In this document: positions 16,515-24,303 of the stretch, piece after piece | Layout: the number at the start of each line of letters is the position of its first letter | How positions within the stretch are numbered: the stretch's first letter is position 1 | From: Burkholderiales bacterium | GTDB taxonomy: Bacteria > Pseudomonadota > Gammaproteobacteria > Burkholderiales > Burkholderiaceae_C | Assembly: GCA_019509985.1 (NCBI GenBank) | Contig: JAEKLF010000054.1 | Coordinates: 1-51,853, forward strand | Direction of reading: 5' to 3' | DNA: 51,853 nt | Translations under genes and position numbers: made by a program | The notes under the pieces: generated by a model | Seen by the model: the letters and a program-made list of their open reading frames with translations, nothing else | Database searches by the model: none | What the model was told of the DNA's origin: nothing

Positions 16515-17441
16515 ATGATTCCTGTCCTCATACGCCGCGCCTGGCTGGCCGCCTCGTTCGCGGTTCTCGCGGGCTGCTCCGTACTGCCCACCCAGACGCC
16601 TCAGCCGCCCGTCGTCGTGCCGCAGCAGCCGCCGCCCGACGTTCCCGTCGTCAGGCCCGCGCCCAAGCCGCCGCGCATCGGCCTGGCCCTGGGCGGCGGC
16701 GCGGCACGCGGCTTCGCGCACATCGGCGTCATTCAGGTGCTGGAGGAGGCCGGCATCAAGGTCGACCTCGTTGCCGGCACGTCGGCCGGCAGCCTGGTTG
16801 CGGCGCTGTATGCGTCGGGCAAATCCCCGCGCGAGATGCAGACGCTGGCCGAGGGCATGGACGAGGGCGCGATCACCGACTGGTCTTTCCCGCTGCGCGG
16901 CCTGATCCGAGGCGAGGCGCTGGCCCGCTTCATCCGCGAGAAAACCGGCGGCAAGGGCATCGAGCAGATGGCCCTGCCACTGGGCATCGTCGCCACCGAC
17001 CTGTCCGACGGCTCGTCCATTCTCTTTCGCAGCGGCGACACCGGCACCGCGGTGCGCGCCTCCAGCGCCGTGCCCGCCGTGTTCCAGCCGGTCAAGATCG
17101 GCCAGCGCGAGTACGTCGACGGCGGCCTCGTGTCGCCGGTGCCGGTGCGCTTCGCGCGCGAGATGGGTGCGCAGTTCATCGTCGCGGTGGACATCACGTC
17201 GCCGCCCGAGAAGGACCCTCCAGGCGATGCCTTCCGCATGCTGATGCAGACCTTCTCCATCATGGGCCGCAGCATCAACATGTTCGAGCTGCGGGAGGCC
17301 GACGTCGTCATCCGGCCCAAGCTCGAAGGCGTTGGCAGCGCCGACTTCACGGCCCGCCGCCGCGCCATCCAGGCCGGCCGCGAGGCGGCGCAGGCCATGC
17401 TGCCGCTGTTGAAGCAGCGCATCGCCGACAAGACAAAGTGA
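16515..17441 (+). CDS. Patatin-like phospholipase, lipoprotein
   Basis: A 308-residue lipid-anchored patatin-like hydrolase. The N-terminus ends in the lipobox LAGC with the acylated cysteine at 21. It is followed by a Pro/Val-rich linker (22-52). The oxyanion loop LGGGAARGFAHIG is at about 58-70, the nucleophile elbow GTSAG near 92 and the catalytic aspartate in DGG near 211. All three patatin landmarks are intact, so phospholipase/acyl hydrolase activity is likely. The protein is probably attached to the periplasmic face of one of the membranes. The Lon-substrate-domain gene starts five bases after its stop, so the two are likely co-transcribed. Confidence 0.93.
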   Translation: MIPVLIRRAWLAASFAVLAGCSVLPTQTPQPPVVVPQQPPPDVPVVRPAPKPPRIGLALGGGAARGFAHIGVIQVLEEAGIKVDLVAGTSAGSLVAALYASGKSPREMQTLAEGMDEGAITDWSFPLRGLIRGEALARFIREKTGGKGIEQMALPLGIVATDLSDGSSILFRSGDTGTAVRASSAVPAVFQPVKIGQREYVDGGLVSPVPVRFAREMGAQFIVAVDITSPPEKDPPGDAFRMLMQTFSIMGRSINMFELREADVVIRPKLEGVGSADFTARRRAIQAGREAAQAMLPLLKQRIADKTK

Positions 17442-17445
17442 ACGC

Positions 17446-18078
17446 ATGGCGACCGAGACGCCACTCTTCCCGCTGCGCTCGGTGCTCTTCCCCGGCGGCC
17501 ATCTGCCGCTGCGCATCTTCGAGCCGCGCTACCTGGACATGGTGCAGCGCTGCCACGCACAAGGCACGCCCTTCGGCGTCGTCGCGCTGACGGATGGTGA
17601 CGAGGTGCGTCGGCGCGACGGCGAGGGCTTCAGGCGCGAGGCCTTCCAGGCGGTCGGCACGCTGGCGCGCATCGAGCACTTCGAGCATGGGCAGCCAGGA
17701 CTGATCCACATCCGCACGCGCGGGGCACAGCGCTTTCGCGTGCACGAGCCACGCTGCCTGAGCCATGGCCTGTGGGTCGGTCAGCTGGAGCTGCTGCCCG
17801 ATGACGCGGCCGTGCCGGTGCCGGATGACCTGGCGCAGTCCGCCCGTCAATTGCAGGATCTGCTCGCCGGCTGGACCGAGCGCGCCGCGGCCGAGGACCT
17901 GCCGATCCAGCCGCCCTACCAGTGGCGCGATGCCGGCTGGCTGGCCAATCGTTGGGCCGAACTGCTGCCGATGCTGCTCGGCGAGCGCCAGCGCCTGATG
18001 GCGCTGGACAACCCGCTGCTGCGGCTGGAACTCGTCGTCGACCGGCTGGACGCGATCAGCGATTCAGCCAGTCGCTGA
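17446..18078 (+). CDS. Lon substrate-binding-domain protein (stand-alone LON-N)
   Basis: A 210-residue protein matching only the N-terminal substrate-recognition domain of Lon protease. It shows LFPLRSVLFPGGHLPLRIFEPRY-type residues at 7-29, the GFGVVAL-like strand near 43 and GAQRFRV near 93. No ATPase or protease domain follows. Similar stand-alone LON-N proteins are widespread in betaproteobacteria; their target is not known to me. It starts five bases after the patatin gene. Its last 23 bases overlap the 3' end of the convergent hydrolase gene (18056-18078). Confidence 0.88.
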   Translation: MATETPLFPLRSVLFPGGHLPLRIFEPRYLDMVQRCHAQGTPFGVVALTDGDEVRRRDGEGFRREAFQAVGTLARIEHFEHGQPGLIHIRTRGAQRFRVHEPRCLSHGLWVGQLELLPDDAAVPVPDDLAQSARQLQDLLAGWTERAAAEDLPIQPPYQWRDAGWLANRWAELLPMLLGERQRLMALDNPLLRLELVVDRLDAISDSASR

Positions 18079-18880
18079 GCACGGCGATCACGTCGGTCTT
18101 TTCAGGCTCGTTGAAGATCTCGTGCGCAAAGCCCGGCCAAGGCCGGGTGGCGACGACGTTCGCGGGCGCAGCGGCCGCAAAGGCCTCGCTGCCGCGCGGC
18201 GCAACGCAGCGGTCGGCACCGGCCCACATCAGCAGCGTCGGCAGCGCCCAGCGTGGTGCGTCGCCAATCACGCGCGCGCCGGCGTCGATGATGAAGCGCG
18301 TCGTGCGCGCCGTGATGCGGTCGTGCACCAGCGGGTCGGTCGCGTAGGCCTTCACGACCGCCGGGTCGCGGCTGATCCATTCGGGCTTCAACCCGTTGCT
18401 GACGGCCAGGCCTGGCGCGAGCTTCTCTGCCAGCGCCAACGCGAGCTTCTGCCCGCCGTTGAGGCCGGGGTCCAGCGCGGGTGAGGACAGCACCAGCGCG
18501 TCCAGCGGCCGGCTCCAGCTGGCCGGCTTCGGGACCAGCGCCTCTGCCGCAAAGCGGCCCGCGATGGCGCCGCCCATGCTGTGGCCGAGCAGCACGAAGC
18601 GCATGCCGGGCCGGCGCACAGCATCGATGACGCGGGCCGTGTCGCGCAGCAGCGCGTCGTGGTCTGGAATGTCGCCGCGCTTGCCGCCGCTGTGGCCGTG
18701 GCCGCGATGGTCCCAGCCGTGCACGTCCCAGCCCTGCGTATTCAGCGCCGCGGCGACATGGGCGTAGCGGGCGACGTGCTCGCCCAGCCCATGCACGATG
18801 AGCAGCTGGCCGCGCTCGGGTGCGGTCGTGGGCCAATGCTGAGTGTGGAGCTGCAGTCCGTCGTCGGTGGTCGTCGTCAT
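18056..18880 (-). CDS. Alpha/beta hydrolase, monoacylglycerol-lipase-like
   Basis: A 274-residue serine hydrolase of the Hydrolase_4/lysophospholipase group. It has the oxyanion motif VHGLGEHVARYAHVA near 30, the HGWDHRGHGHSGGKRG loop typical of monoacylglycerol lipases near 55 and the nucleophile elbow GHSMGG near 100. The acid is in WAGADRCV near 220 and the histidine in PGFAHEIFNE near 250. The start, ATG 18880, overlaps the stop of the YihY gene (ATGA), which rules out the much longer upstream reading of the same frame. It is cytoplasmic, as there is no signal peptide. The exact lipid substrate is unknown. Confidence 0.92.
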   Translation of the reverse strand: MTTTTDDGLQLHTQHWPTTAPERGQLLIVHGLGEHVARYAHVAAALNTQGWDVHGWDHRGHGHSGGKRGDIPDHDALLRDTARVIDAVRRPGMRFVLLGHSMGGAIAGRFAAEALVPKPASWSRPLDALVLSSPALDPGLNGGQKLALALAEKLAPGLAVSNGLKPEWISRDPAVVKAYATDPLVHDRITARTTRFIIDAGARVIGDAPRWALPTLLMWAGADRCVAPRGSEAFAAAAPANVVATRPWPGFAHEIFNEPEKTDVIAVLSDWLNR

Positions 18881-19788
18881 CGCGTCGGCGTCTCGGAGTT
18901 GGGGCGCAAGTTTGCCCCAGCTTGCTCCGACCCGCGCCGCGAACCCAGCACGCGGGCATAGGCCCACGTGAACTCCGCTCCCACCAACAGGATTTGCGCC
19001 GAGAAATAGACCCACACCAGCATCGCCACGACCGACGCTGCCGCGCCAAAGCCCGACACGACGCCGCTGCGCTGCAGGTAGGCGCCGATGCCGTAGCGGC
19101 CGAGGGCGAACAGCCCGGCCGTGACGAGGGCGCCAAGCAGCACGTCGCGCCAGGCGACATGGGCGCGCGGCATCCACTTGAAGATGAGGGCGAACACGGC
19201 GACGACGAGGCTCTGGCTGATGACGGTGTTGGTGATGCCGGCGACGTAGAGCCAGTTGCCGAACCAGGGCCGCCACCAGTTCTGGGCGGCGGCCATCAAC
19301 GCGTCCAGCAGCAGCGAGACGAGCAGCAGGAAGCTCAGACCCAGGATGAGGCCGAAGCTCAGCAGCCGCGTGCGCAGCCAGTTCAGCCAGCCCTGCACCG
19401 GCCGTGCGGGCACGCGCCAGATGGTGTCCAGCGCATCCTGCAGCTCGGCGAACATCGTCGTCGAGCCGACCAGCATCAGCCCCAGGCCGAGCAGCGTGTT
19501 CATCCAGCCACCGGCCGGCCAGGCGACGCTCTTGAGCATCTGCTCCACAGTGGAGGCGGCCGTGCTGCCGAGCAGGGTTTCGAGCTGGCCGACGAGCTCG
19601 CCGCGCACCGCGTCGCCGCCCCACACCAGGCCGGCGACGGACACGACGATGAGCAGCAACGGCGCGAGCGAGAACAGCGTGTAGTAGGCCAGCGCCGCAC
19701 CCATGCGCGGGCCGCGGTCAGTCAGGAAACCGTCCAGCGTCAGCTGCAGCACGCGGCCCAGCGGTTTGATCGGGTCGAGCCAGCCCAT
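18877..19788 (-). CDS. YihY/UPF0761-family inner-membrane protein
   Basis: A 303-residue membrane protein of the YihY/virulence-factor-BrkB family. About six transmembrane helices are visible, including YYTLFSLAPLLLIVVSVAGL, LGLGLMLVGSTTMFAELQDA and LLSFGLILGLSFLLLVSLLL. The family-typical AALAYYTLFSLAPLL near residue 32 and the aspartate-rich ALDTIWRVP near 120 are present. The function of the family is not settled (old annotations as ribonuclease BN are wrong). It is translationally coupled to the downstream lipase gene by ATGA. Confidence 0.9.
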   Translation of the reverse strand: MGWLDPIKPLGRVLQLTLDGFLTDRGPRMGAALAYYTLFSLAPLLLIVVSVAGLVWGGDAVRGELVGQLETLLGSTAASTVEQMLKSVAWPAGGWMNTLLGLGLMLVGSTTMFAELQDALDTIWRVPARPVQGWLNWLRTRLLSFGLILGLSFLLLVSLLLDALMAAAQNWWRPWFGNWLYVAGITNTVISQSLVVAVFALIFKWMPRAHVAWRDVLLGALVTAGLFALGRYGIGAYLQRSGVVSGFGAAASVVAMLVWVYFSAQILLVGAEFTWAYARVLGSRRGSEQAGANLRPNSETPTR

Positions 19789-19838
19789 GCGGGAAGTCTG
19801 CGGGTTCGCACCCGCGGCGCTTGTAGGACGGCGGCGAT

Positions 19839-20570
19839 TCAGAGCGCCGCGCGCAGGCGCTCGTAGCCGCTGCGGCTGACGGGAATGCGCTTGCCGGTCT
19901 TCATGCGCGCGACGTAGGCGTCGCTGTCGGTCTTCTCCAGCCCCTGCAACGCCGCCAGGTTGATGATGAAGGAGCGGTGCACGCGCACGAAGCGGGCCGG
20001 GTCGAGCTGGGCTTCGAGATCGGAGATGCGCATGGCCTTCAGGTGCTCGCGGCCGGCGCTGTGGAAGGCGACGTAGTCGGCCTGCGCCTCGGCGTAGTCG
20101 ATGGCATCCACGGCCAGCACCTGCATGTTGCCGGCACCGCCGTCACGCACCAGTACGCGCGAGATGGGTACCCCTGCAGGCGAGACGAGGCGTTCCAGCC
20201 CCGGCGTGGTCTGGCCGAGCAGGCGGCGCGCGCGCTCGAGCGCCGCGTCGAAGCGGGCCTGCGTGAAGGGCTTGAGCAGGTAGTCCACCGCATGCAGCTC
20301 GAAGGCGCGCATCGCATGCTGGTCGTAGGCCGTCGTGAAGATGACGCCCTCGCGGCGGCCGGCCAGCTCCAGCACCTCCAGGCCGGTCAGCTTGGGCATC
20401 TGGATGTCCAGGAAGACGAGGTCGGGCTGGTGCTCGCCGATCGCACGGGCGGCGTCCAGGCCGTTGTCGGCCTCGGCGACGACGCTGATGTCGGCATGCG
20501 GCACGAGGTATTCGCACAGCAGGCGGCGGGCCAGGATTTCGTCTTCGGCAATGAGAGCGCGCAGGGTCAT
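19839..20570 (-). CDS. LytTR-family response regulator (AlgR/LytR type)
   Basis: A 243-residue response regulator. The receiver domain covers residues 1-120, with acidic residues at 9-11, phospho-acceptor D55 in VFLDIQMP, a threonine in FTTAY near 80 and the lysine in LLKPF near 100. A LytTR DNA-binding domain follows at about 140-243, with VDAIDYAEAQADYV, FVRVHRSFIINLAAL and the closing RIPVSRSGYERLR. The partner kinase is encoded immediately upstream, overlapping by ATGA at 20570-20567. LytTR regulators bind paired short direct repeats; I did not identify the target. Confidence 0.95.
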   Translation of the reverse strand: MTLRALIAEDEILARRLLCEYLVPHADISVVAEADNGLDAARAIGEHQPDLVFLDIQMPKLTGLEVLELAGRREGVIFTTAYDQHAMRAFELHAVDYLLKPFTQARFDAALERARRLLGQTTPGLERLVSPAGVPISRVLVRDGGAGNMQVLAVDAIDYAEAQADYVAFHSAGREHLKAMRISDLEAQLDPARFVRVHRSFIINLAALQGLEKTDSDAYVARMKTGKRIPVSRSGYERLRAAL

Positions 20571-21631
20571 GGCGGTGTCGTTTCGAAGGGAAGGGCGATC
20601 TCGACGGCGAAGCCCTCGGCCGTCTCGCCCCAGTGCACGCGGGCGCGGCCACGGTACTGAGCGGCCAGGCGCTCGCGCAGATTGCGCAGGCCGTGGCCCA
20701 GGCCGGGTTCGAGCGAAGGCGTCTCGGGCATGGGGTTGCGCACGGCCAGATGCAGCCAGCCGTCGCGCACCAGCGCCTCGATGCGCAGCAGGCCGCCGTC
20801 ATCGCGCGGGCGCAGGCCGTGCTTGAGCGCGTTCTCGGCCAGTGGTTGCAGCGTCAGTGGCGGCAGCAGCGCGGTCAAGGCCTCGGCCGGTGCGTCGACG
20901 GCGAAGGCGAGCTTGTCGCCCAGGCGCTGCTTCTCGATGGCGAGGTAGTGCTGCACGAGGCCCAGCTCGTCTTCCAGCCGGATGCGCTCGCGGCCGGCCA
21001 GGGCCAGCGTCTGGCGGAAGAACTGGGCCAGGTCGATGGTCATGGCCCGCGCGGCGGCTGGATCCAGGCTGGTCAGCGCGCTGATGGAGTTCAGGCTGTT
21101 GAACAGGAAGTGCGGGTCGATCTGCAGGCGCAGCAACTGCAGCTCCATGTCGCGCGCCAGCAGCCGCGCCTGCGCCTCGCGGGCTCCGGCGGCCTGGGTG
21201 GCTTCAACGGCGATCAGCACGTCATGCGCCAGCACGGCCAGCAGGAAGAAGCCCAGGCAGACGAAGAAGGCCAGCGCCCAGCCGGCCGGCGTGAGCACCG
21301 CGAAACCCTGGTTGCGGCCGAAGGCGAAGCCAGCCGTGTTCCACGCTGCGGCCAGTGCAACGGCCGCCCCGGCCAGCAGCAGCACGGCGGCGGCGCGGCT
21401 GGCGACGGCCGACGGCCAGCGCCCCGGCGCGAAGGGCTGGCTGCGGCACAGGTAATAGGCCGACAGCGCGGTGAAGGCGAGCACCAGCGCGAGCGGCCCG
21501 GTCCAGGCCAGTGCCCAGCCCAGCGGCGCAGCGCCCTCGGCCGCCAGCAGCGCGGCCAGGCCCAGGCCGGCCAGCGCCGTGGCGAACAGGTAGGCGGCCA
21601 GGCCGCGCCAATGGGCCAGCAGCGGGTGCAC
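20567..21631 (-). CDS. LytS/YehU-type sensor histidine kinase
   Basis: A 354-residue kinase with four to five transmembrane helices in residues 10-140 and no large extracellular loop, so it probably senses something in or near the membrane. The His_kinase domain motif LQIDPHFLFNSLNSIS carries phospho-histidine 174. The HATPase domain shows the N-box PLAENALKHGL near 260 and the G-box GHGLRNLRERL near 315. The start is GTG 21631, twelve bases after the stop of the LiaF-like gene, with no clear ribosome site. It is translationally coupled to the LytTR regulator. Confidence 0.94.
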   Translation of the reverse strand: MHPLLAHWRGLAAYLFATALAGLGLAALLAAEGAAPLGWALAWTGPLALVLAFTALSAYYLCRSQPFAPGRWPSAVASRAAAVLLLAGAAVALAAAWNTAGFAFGRNQGFAVLTPAGWALAFFVCLGFFLLAVLAHDVLIAVEATQAAGAREAQARLLARDMELQLLRLQIDPHFLFNSLNSISALTSLDPAAARAMTIDLAQFFRQTLALAGRERIRLEDELGLVQHYLAIEKQRLGDKLAFAVDAPAEALTALLPPLTLQPLAENALKHGLRPRDDGGLLRIEALVRDGWLHLAVRNPMPETPSLEPGLGHGLRNLRERLAAQYRGRARVHWGETAEGFAVEIALPFETTPP

Positions 21632-21642
21632 TCAGCCGGCGC

Positions 21643-22383
21643 TCAGTTCTTGATCTCGATGCCACCGAACACGGTCTCGCCGCGCAGCACCAGCCGGTGC
21701 GCCGGGTTCATCGGCGGCACGGTCTGGTCATTGACGGCACCCAGCGTCGGCGTGATGTTGACGACCACCAGCCACTCGCGCGGCACGCGCAGCTCGATGC
21801 CGCTGAAGCGGGCCGACAGCTCCAGCACGGCTTCCGGGCCGTCCATCGCCGCCTGGCGCAGGTCCAGCTCGATGCCGCCGAAGGTCGCGTCGATGCGGCC
21901 GCCCTTGAAGCTGCGCGAGTCGTTCTGCTGGCGAATGCCGCTGAAGGTGGCGTCGAGGTTGACGTGATCGCCATGCTCCAGCGTGGAAGTGTCGAAGCCA
22001 GGGTCCAGGTCGTCGCGGCGGCGCGGGAAGGCACCGCGCAGCAGGATGGACAGGCCGGCCAGGATGACCAGCACCGGCCACCAGTCGCGCAGCTCGAAGT
22101 GGGTATAGCCCAGGTTCTGCGCCGTCAGCACGCCGCCGACGACGATCAGCGCCGTGCCGAACAGCCAGCTGCCGGCATGGCGCGGCCAGATCAGCCGGGC
22201 CAGGCCGAACAGCACCAAGGCCAGCGGCCAGAAGGTGCGCAGCAGCGGCTGGCCGAAGACATGCAGGTTGTCCAGCAGGGCGAGCACGCCGATGCCGATG
22301 ACCCCGAGGCCGAAGAACAGGCGGTGGGCGGGGTGGCGGCGCAGACGTTGGCGGCGTTGGTGGCGAAGGCGCATGCCGTGCAT
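21643..22383 (-). CDS. LiaF-like transmembrane protein
   Basis: A 246-residue protein. A basic N-terminus (RLRHQRRQRLRRH) precedes about four transmembrane helices (residues 20-105), including LFFGLGVIGIGVLALLDNL and LFGTALIVVGGVLTAQNLGY. A beta-strand-rich C-terminal half (130-246) repeats the pattern DATFSGI, DATFGGIELDL, LSARFSGIELRVP and ETVFGGIEIKN. This is the LiaF C-terminal (cell-wall-active antibiotic response) domain. In Firmicutes LiaF inhibits the LiaS kinase. Here it sits first in an operon with a LytS-type kinase, so a regulatory role on that kinase is a plausible inference. Start ATG 22383 is favoured over 22374, but neither has a strong ribosome site. Confidence 0.82.
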   Translation of the reverse strand: MHGMRLRHQRRQRLRRHPAHRLFFGLGVIGIGVLALLDNLHVFGQPLLRTFWPLALVLFGLARLIWPRHAGSWLFGTALIVVGGVLTAQNLGYTHFELRDWWPVLVILAGLSILLRGAFPRRRDDLDPGFDTSTLEHGDHVNLDATFSGIRQQNDSRSFKGGRIDATFGGIELDLRQAAMDGPEAVLELSARFSGIELRVPREWLVVVNITPTLGAVNDQTVPPMNPAHRLVLRGETVFGGIEIKN

Positions 22384-22500
22384 GAGGGGCTTTCGATGTT
22401 GTCGATGGCGCAAGTAGACCTCGGGTCCAGACCTGCGACGACGGCCTGGCGGCCAATCGACATCATTCGCCGACGAATCGACAGCGCGCTGCGCCAATGA

Positions 22501-22531
22501 AAAAAAGCCCGGTGCGTGTGCACCGGGCTTT
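22501..22531 (-). terminator. Strong rho-independent terminator of the phasin gene
   Basis: A perfect 12-bp stem, AAAGCCCGGTGC-GTGT-GCACCGGGCTTT (22504-22531), lies 19 bases past the phasin stop. On the minus strand it is followed by a run of T residues (AAAAAA on the plus strand from 22501). This is the clearest intrinsic terminator in the window. Confidence 0.9.
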
Positions 22532-22549
22532 CAGATGAGGCGAGGTCGA

Positions 22550-23107
22550 TCAGGCGGTGGCGCGCTTGCTCGAACGGGCAGCCGTTTGCGTGGCCTTGAC
22601 GGCTTGCGTGGTGGCGGCCTGGAAGTTGGCTTCGGCCACTTCGACGGCTTGCTTGGTGGCCTTCTGGACCGACTCGAAAGCGTTGTTGGCAGCGGCGACA
22701 GCCGACTTCACCAGGGCGACGGCGTTCTCGGTGCCGGCCGGGGCGTTCTTGGCGGCGTTGTCGACAACGGCGGCGAACTTCTGCTGCGCGTCGGCGAACT
22801 GGGCTTCAGCGGCCTTGGCGACTTCGGCGCCGGTGCTGGAGGCGATGTCGTAGATGTGGCGGCTGTAGGAAGCGGCCTTCTCGGCGGTCGGCTGCAGCAG
22901 GGCAGCTTGCAGGCTCAGCAGCTCCTGGGCGTCCTTGACGGACAGCGCGGCGGCGGTCGTGTCGGCGGCTTCGCTCAGCGCGGTCTTGGCGACTTGCAGG
23001 TTCAGCTCGACGAGCTTCTCGACGCCTTCGAACGCCTTGTTCGTCAGGCCGAAGAGGGTTTCGACGTTGGCCTTGTGGGCGGCGAGGACTTGTTCAGCGG
23101 TCAGCAT
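22550..23107 (-). CDS. phaP: Phasin (polyhydroxyalkanoate granule-associated protein)
   Basis: A 185-residue, almost wholly alpha-helical, alanine-rich protein of the Phasin_2 family. The N-terminal [20 protein letters not shown] segment and [16 protein letters not shown] are family hallmarks. The C-terminus is Lys/Ala-rich ([15 protein letters not shown]), similar to other betaproteobacterial phasins. It coats PHA storage granules. GGAG lies seven bases before ATG 23107. It is monocistronic: it has its own promoter (23178-23205) and terminator (22501-22531). A candidate PhaR site lies in the leader. Codon usage is strongly biased, as expected of a highly expressed gene. Confidence 0.95.
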   Translation of the reverse strand: MLTAEQVLAAHKANVETLFGLTNKAFEGVEKLVELNLQVAKTALSEAADTTAAALSVKDAQELLSLQAALLQPTAEKAASYSRHIYDIASSTGAEVAKAAEAQFADAQQKFAAVVDNAAKNAPAGTENAVALVKSAVAAANNAFESVQKATKQAVEVAEANFQAATTQAVKATQTAARSSKRATA

Positions 23108-23153
23108 GGTGTTACTCCGATTTCAGGTGGTTGAACCGTTTGCTGTGCTGCTT

Positions 23154-23167
23154 TTGCTGCACTGCAA
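23154..23167. promoter_or_regulatory. Candidate PhaR operator
   Basis: TTGCTGCACTGCAA is an imperfect dyad containing CTGC-ACT-GCA. PhaR repressors of PHA metabolism are known to bind TGC-rich sites of the form CTGC-N3/4-GCAG. The site lies just downstream of the phasin -10 box, where a bound repressor would block transcription. No phaR gene is in the window. Confidence 0.45.
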
Positions 23168-23177
23168 CATGACTCGA

Positions 23178-23205
23178 ATGATAGGGGTCTTCCAGCGGAT
23201 TGCAA
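23178..23205 (-). promoter_or_regulatory. Sigma-70-type promoter of the phasin gene
   Basis: On the minus strand, -35 TTGCAA (23205-23200) is separated by 16 bases from -10 TATCAT (23183-23178). That gives 4/6 and 5/6 matches to consensus in an otherwise very GC-rich genome. Transcription would begin near 23171, about 64 bases before the phasin ATG. Confidence 0.65.
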
Positions 23206-23279
23206 GCACTTTTTTTGTGCGGTGCAACAAACTAGGGGTGTCGCCTGTGACAAAGCGCGCACCGCTATCGTGCCGACCC

Positions 23280-24290
23280 ATGCTGGCCTTTCATGCCGAC
23301 GCCCACAGCCTGGCCCTGCCGCCGGGGCACCGCTTCCCGCAGTCCAAGTACCGGCTGCTGCGCGAGCATTTCGAGCGCGCGCCGGGCCGGCTGCGCATGA
23401 CGCCAGCGCCGGCCGCGACCGAGGGCGAGTTGGCGCTGGCCCACACGCCGGACTACATCGACGCCGTGCTGCATGGCCACCTCAGCGCCGCCCAGCAGCG
23501 CGAGATCGGCTTTCCGTGGAGCCCCTCGATGGCCGAGCGCTCGCGCTGCTCCGTCGGCGCCAGCATCGCCGCCGCGCGGGCGGCGCTGGCCGAGGGCGTC
23601 GCCGCCAACATGGCGGGCGGCACCCACCATGCCTATGCCGACAAAGGTTCGGGCTATTGCGTCTTCAATGACGTCGCCGTCGCCGCGCGGCTGATGCAGG
23701 CTGAAGCGGCCCGCCCCCACGCCGGCGACTACGCCGGCTGCCCCCCGAGGGGGCGCGGCCCGTCTTGGGAGCGGCCCGGCGACGGGCCAGGCCGCGCGCA
23801 GCGCAGCACGCTCAAGGTGCTGGTCATCGACCTGGACGTGCACCAGGGCAACGGCACGGCCACCATCTTTCGCGACGACGACACCGTGTTCACCTTCTCC
23901 ATGCACGGCGCTCGCAACTTCCCTTTCCGCAAGGAGGCCAGCGACCTGGATGTGGACCTGCCCGACGGCTGCGGCGATGCCCAATACCTGGCCGCGCTGG
24001 ACGAGGCGCTCGCCGAGGTCTGGCGCCGCAGCGAGCCCGACCTGGCCTTCTACCTGGCCGGCGCCGACCCGCACGAGGGCGACCGCCTTGGTCGCCTGAA
24101 GCTGACTTACGCTGGCCTGGCCGAGCGCGATCGCCACGTGCTGGCGGCGCTGCAGCAGCGCCGCATCCCGGTCGCGCTCAGCATGGCCGGCGGCTACGGG
24201 CATGACCTGGCAACGACGGTTGCCGTCCAGGTCAACACGTTGACGCTGGCTGCCGAAGCCTGGGCGACCTGGCCCGGCCGGGGCGCATGA
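23280..24290 (+). CDS. Histone deacetylase / acetylpolyamine amidohydrolase family protein with a repeat-encoded insert
   Basis: A 336-residue zinc-dependent deacetylase-fold protein. ATG 23280 gives the family N-terminus (LPPGHRFPQSKYRLLREHF). The active-site region has GGTHHAYADKGSGYCVFND near 117 with the paired histidines. Zinc ligands are in VIDLDVHQGNGTA near 180, with a further aspartate in AGADPHEGDRLG near 260. Between the FND helix and the zinc-binding strand lie about 37 residues (141-178, from EAARPHAG to GRAQRST) that relatives lack in my memory of the family. They coincide with palindromic repeat copy C, so they come from an element inserted in frame. Without the insert the length is about 300, normal for the family. 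Cytoplasmic. Whether the insert loop is tolerated is unknown, but the downstream frame is intact. Confidence 0.88.
   Translation: MLAFHADAHSLALPPGHRFPQSKYRLLREHFERAPGRLRMTPAPAATEGELALAHTPDYIDAVLHGHLSAAQQREIGFPWSPSMAERSRCSVGASIAAARAALAEGVAANMAGGTHHAYADKGSGYCVFNDVAVAARLMQAEAARPHAGDYAGCPPRGRGPSWERPGDGPGRAQRSTLKVLVIDLDVHQGNGTATIFRDDDTVFTFSMHGARNFPFRKEASDLDVDLPDGCGDAQYLAALDEALAEVWRRSEPDLAFYLAGADPHEGDRLGRLKLTYAGLAERDRHVLAALQQRRIPVALSMAGGYGHDLATTVAVQVNTLTLAAEAWATWPGRGA
23721..23781 (+). repeat. Palindromic dispersed repeat, copy C, inside a coding gene
   Basis: It consists of a perfect hairpin GCCGGCG-ACTA-CGCCGGC (23721-23738), a C-run/G-run hairpin (23742-23753) and the tail CTTGGGAGCGGCCCGGCG (23764-23781). 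The tail is identical to copy B (8136-8153, other strand) and one base different in spacing from copy A (2858-2874). The inserted segment appears to extend from about 23702 to 23812 and keeps the deacetylase gene in frame. Confidence 0.7.
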
Positions 24291-24303
24291 AAGAATGCTC
24301 GCC

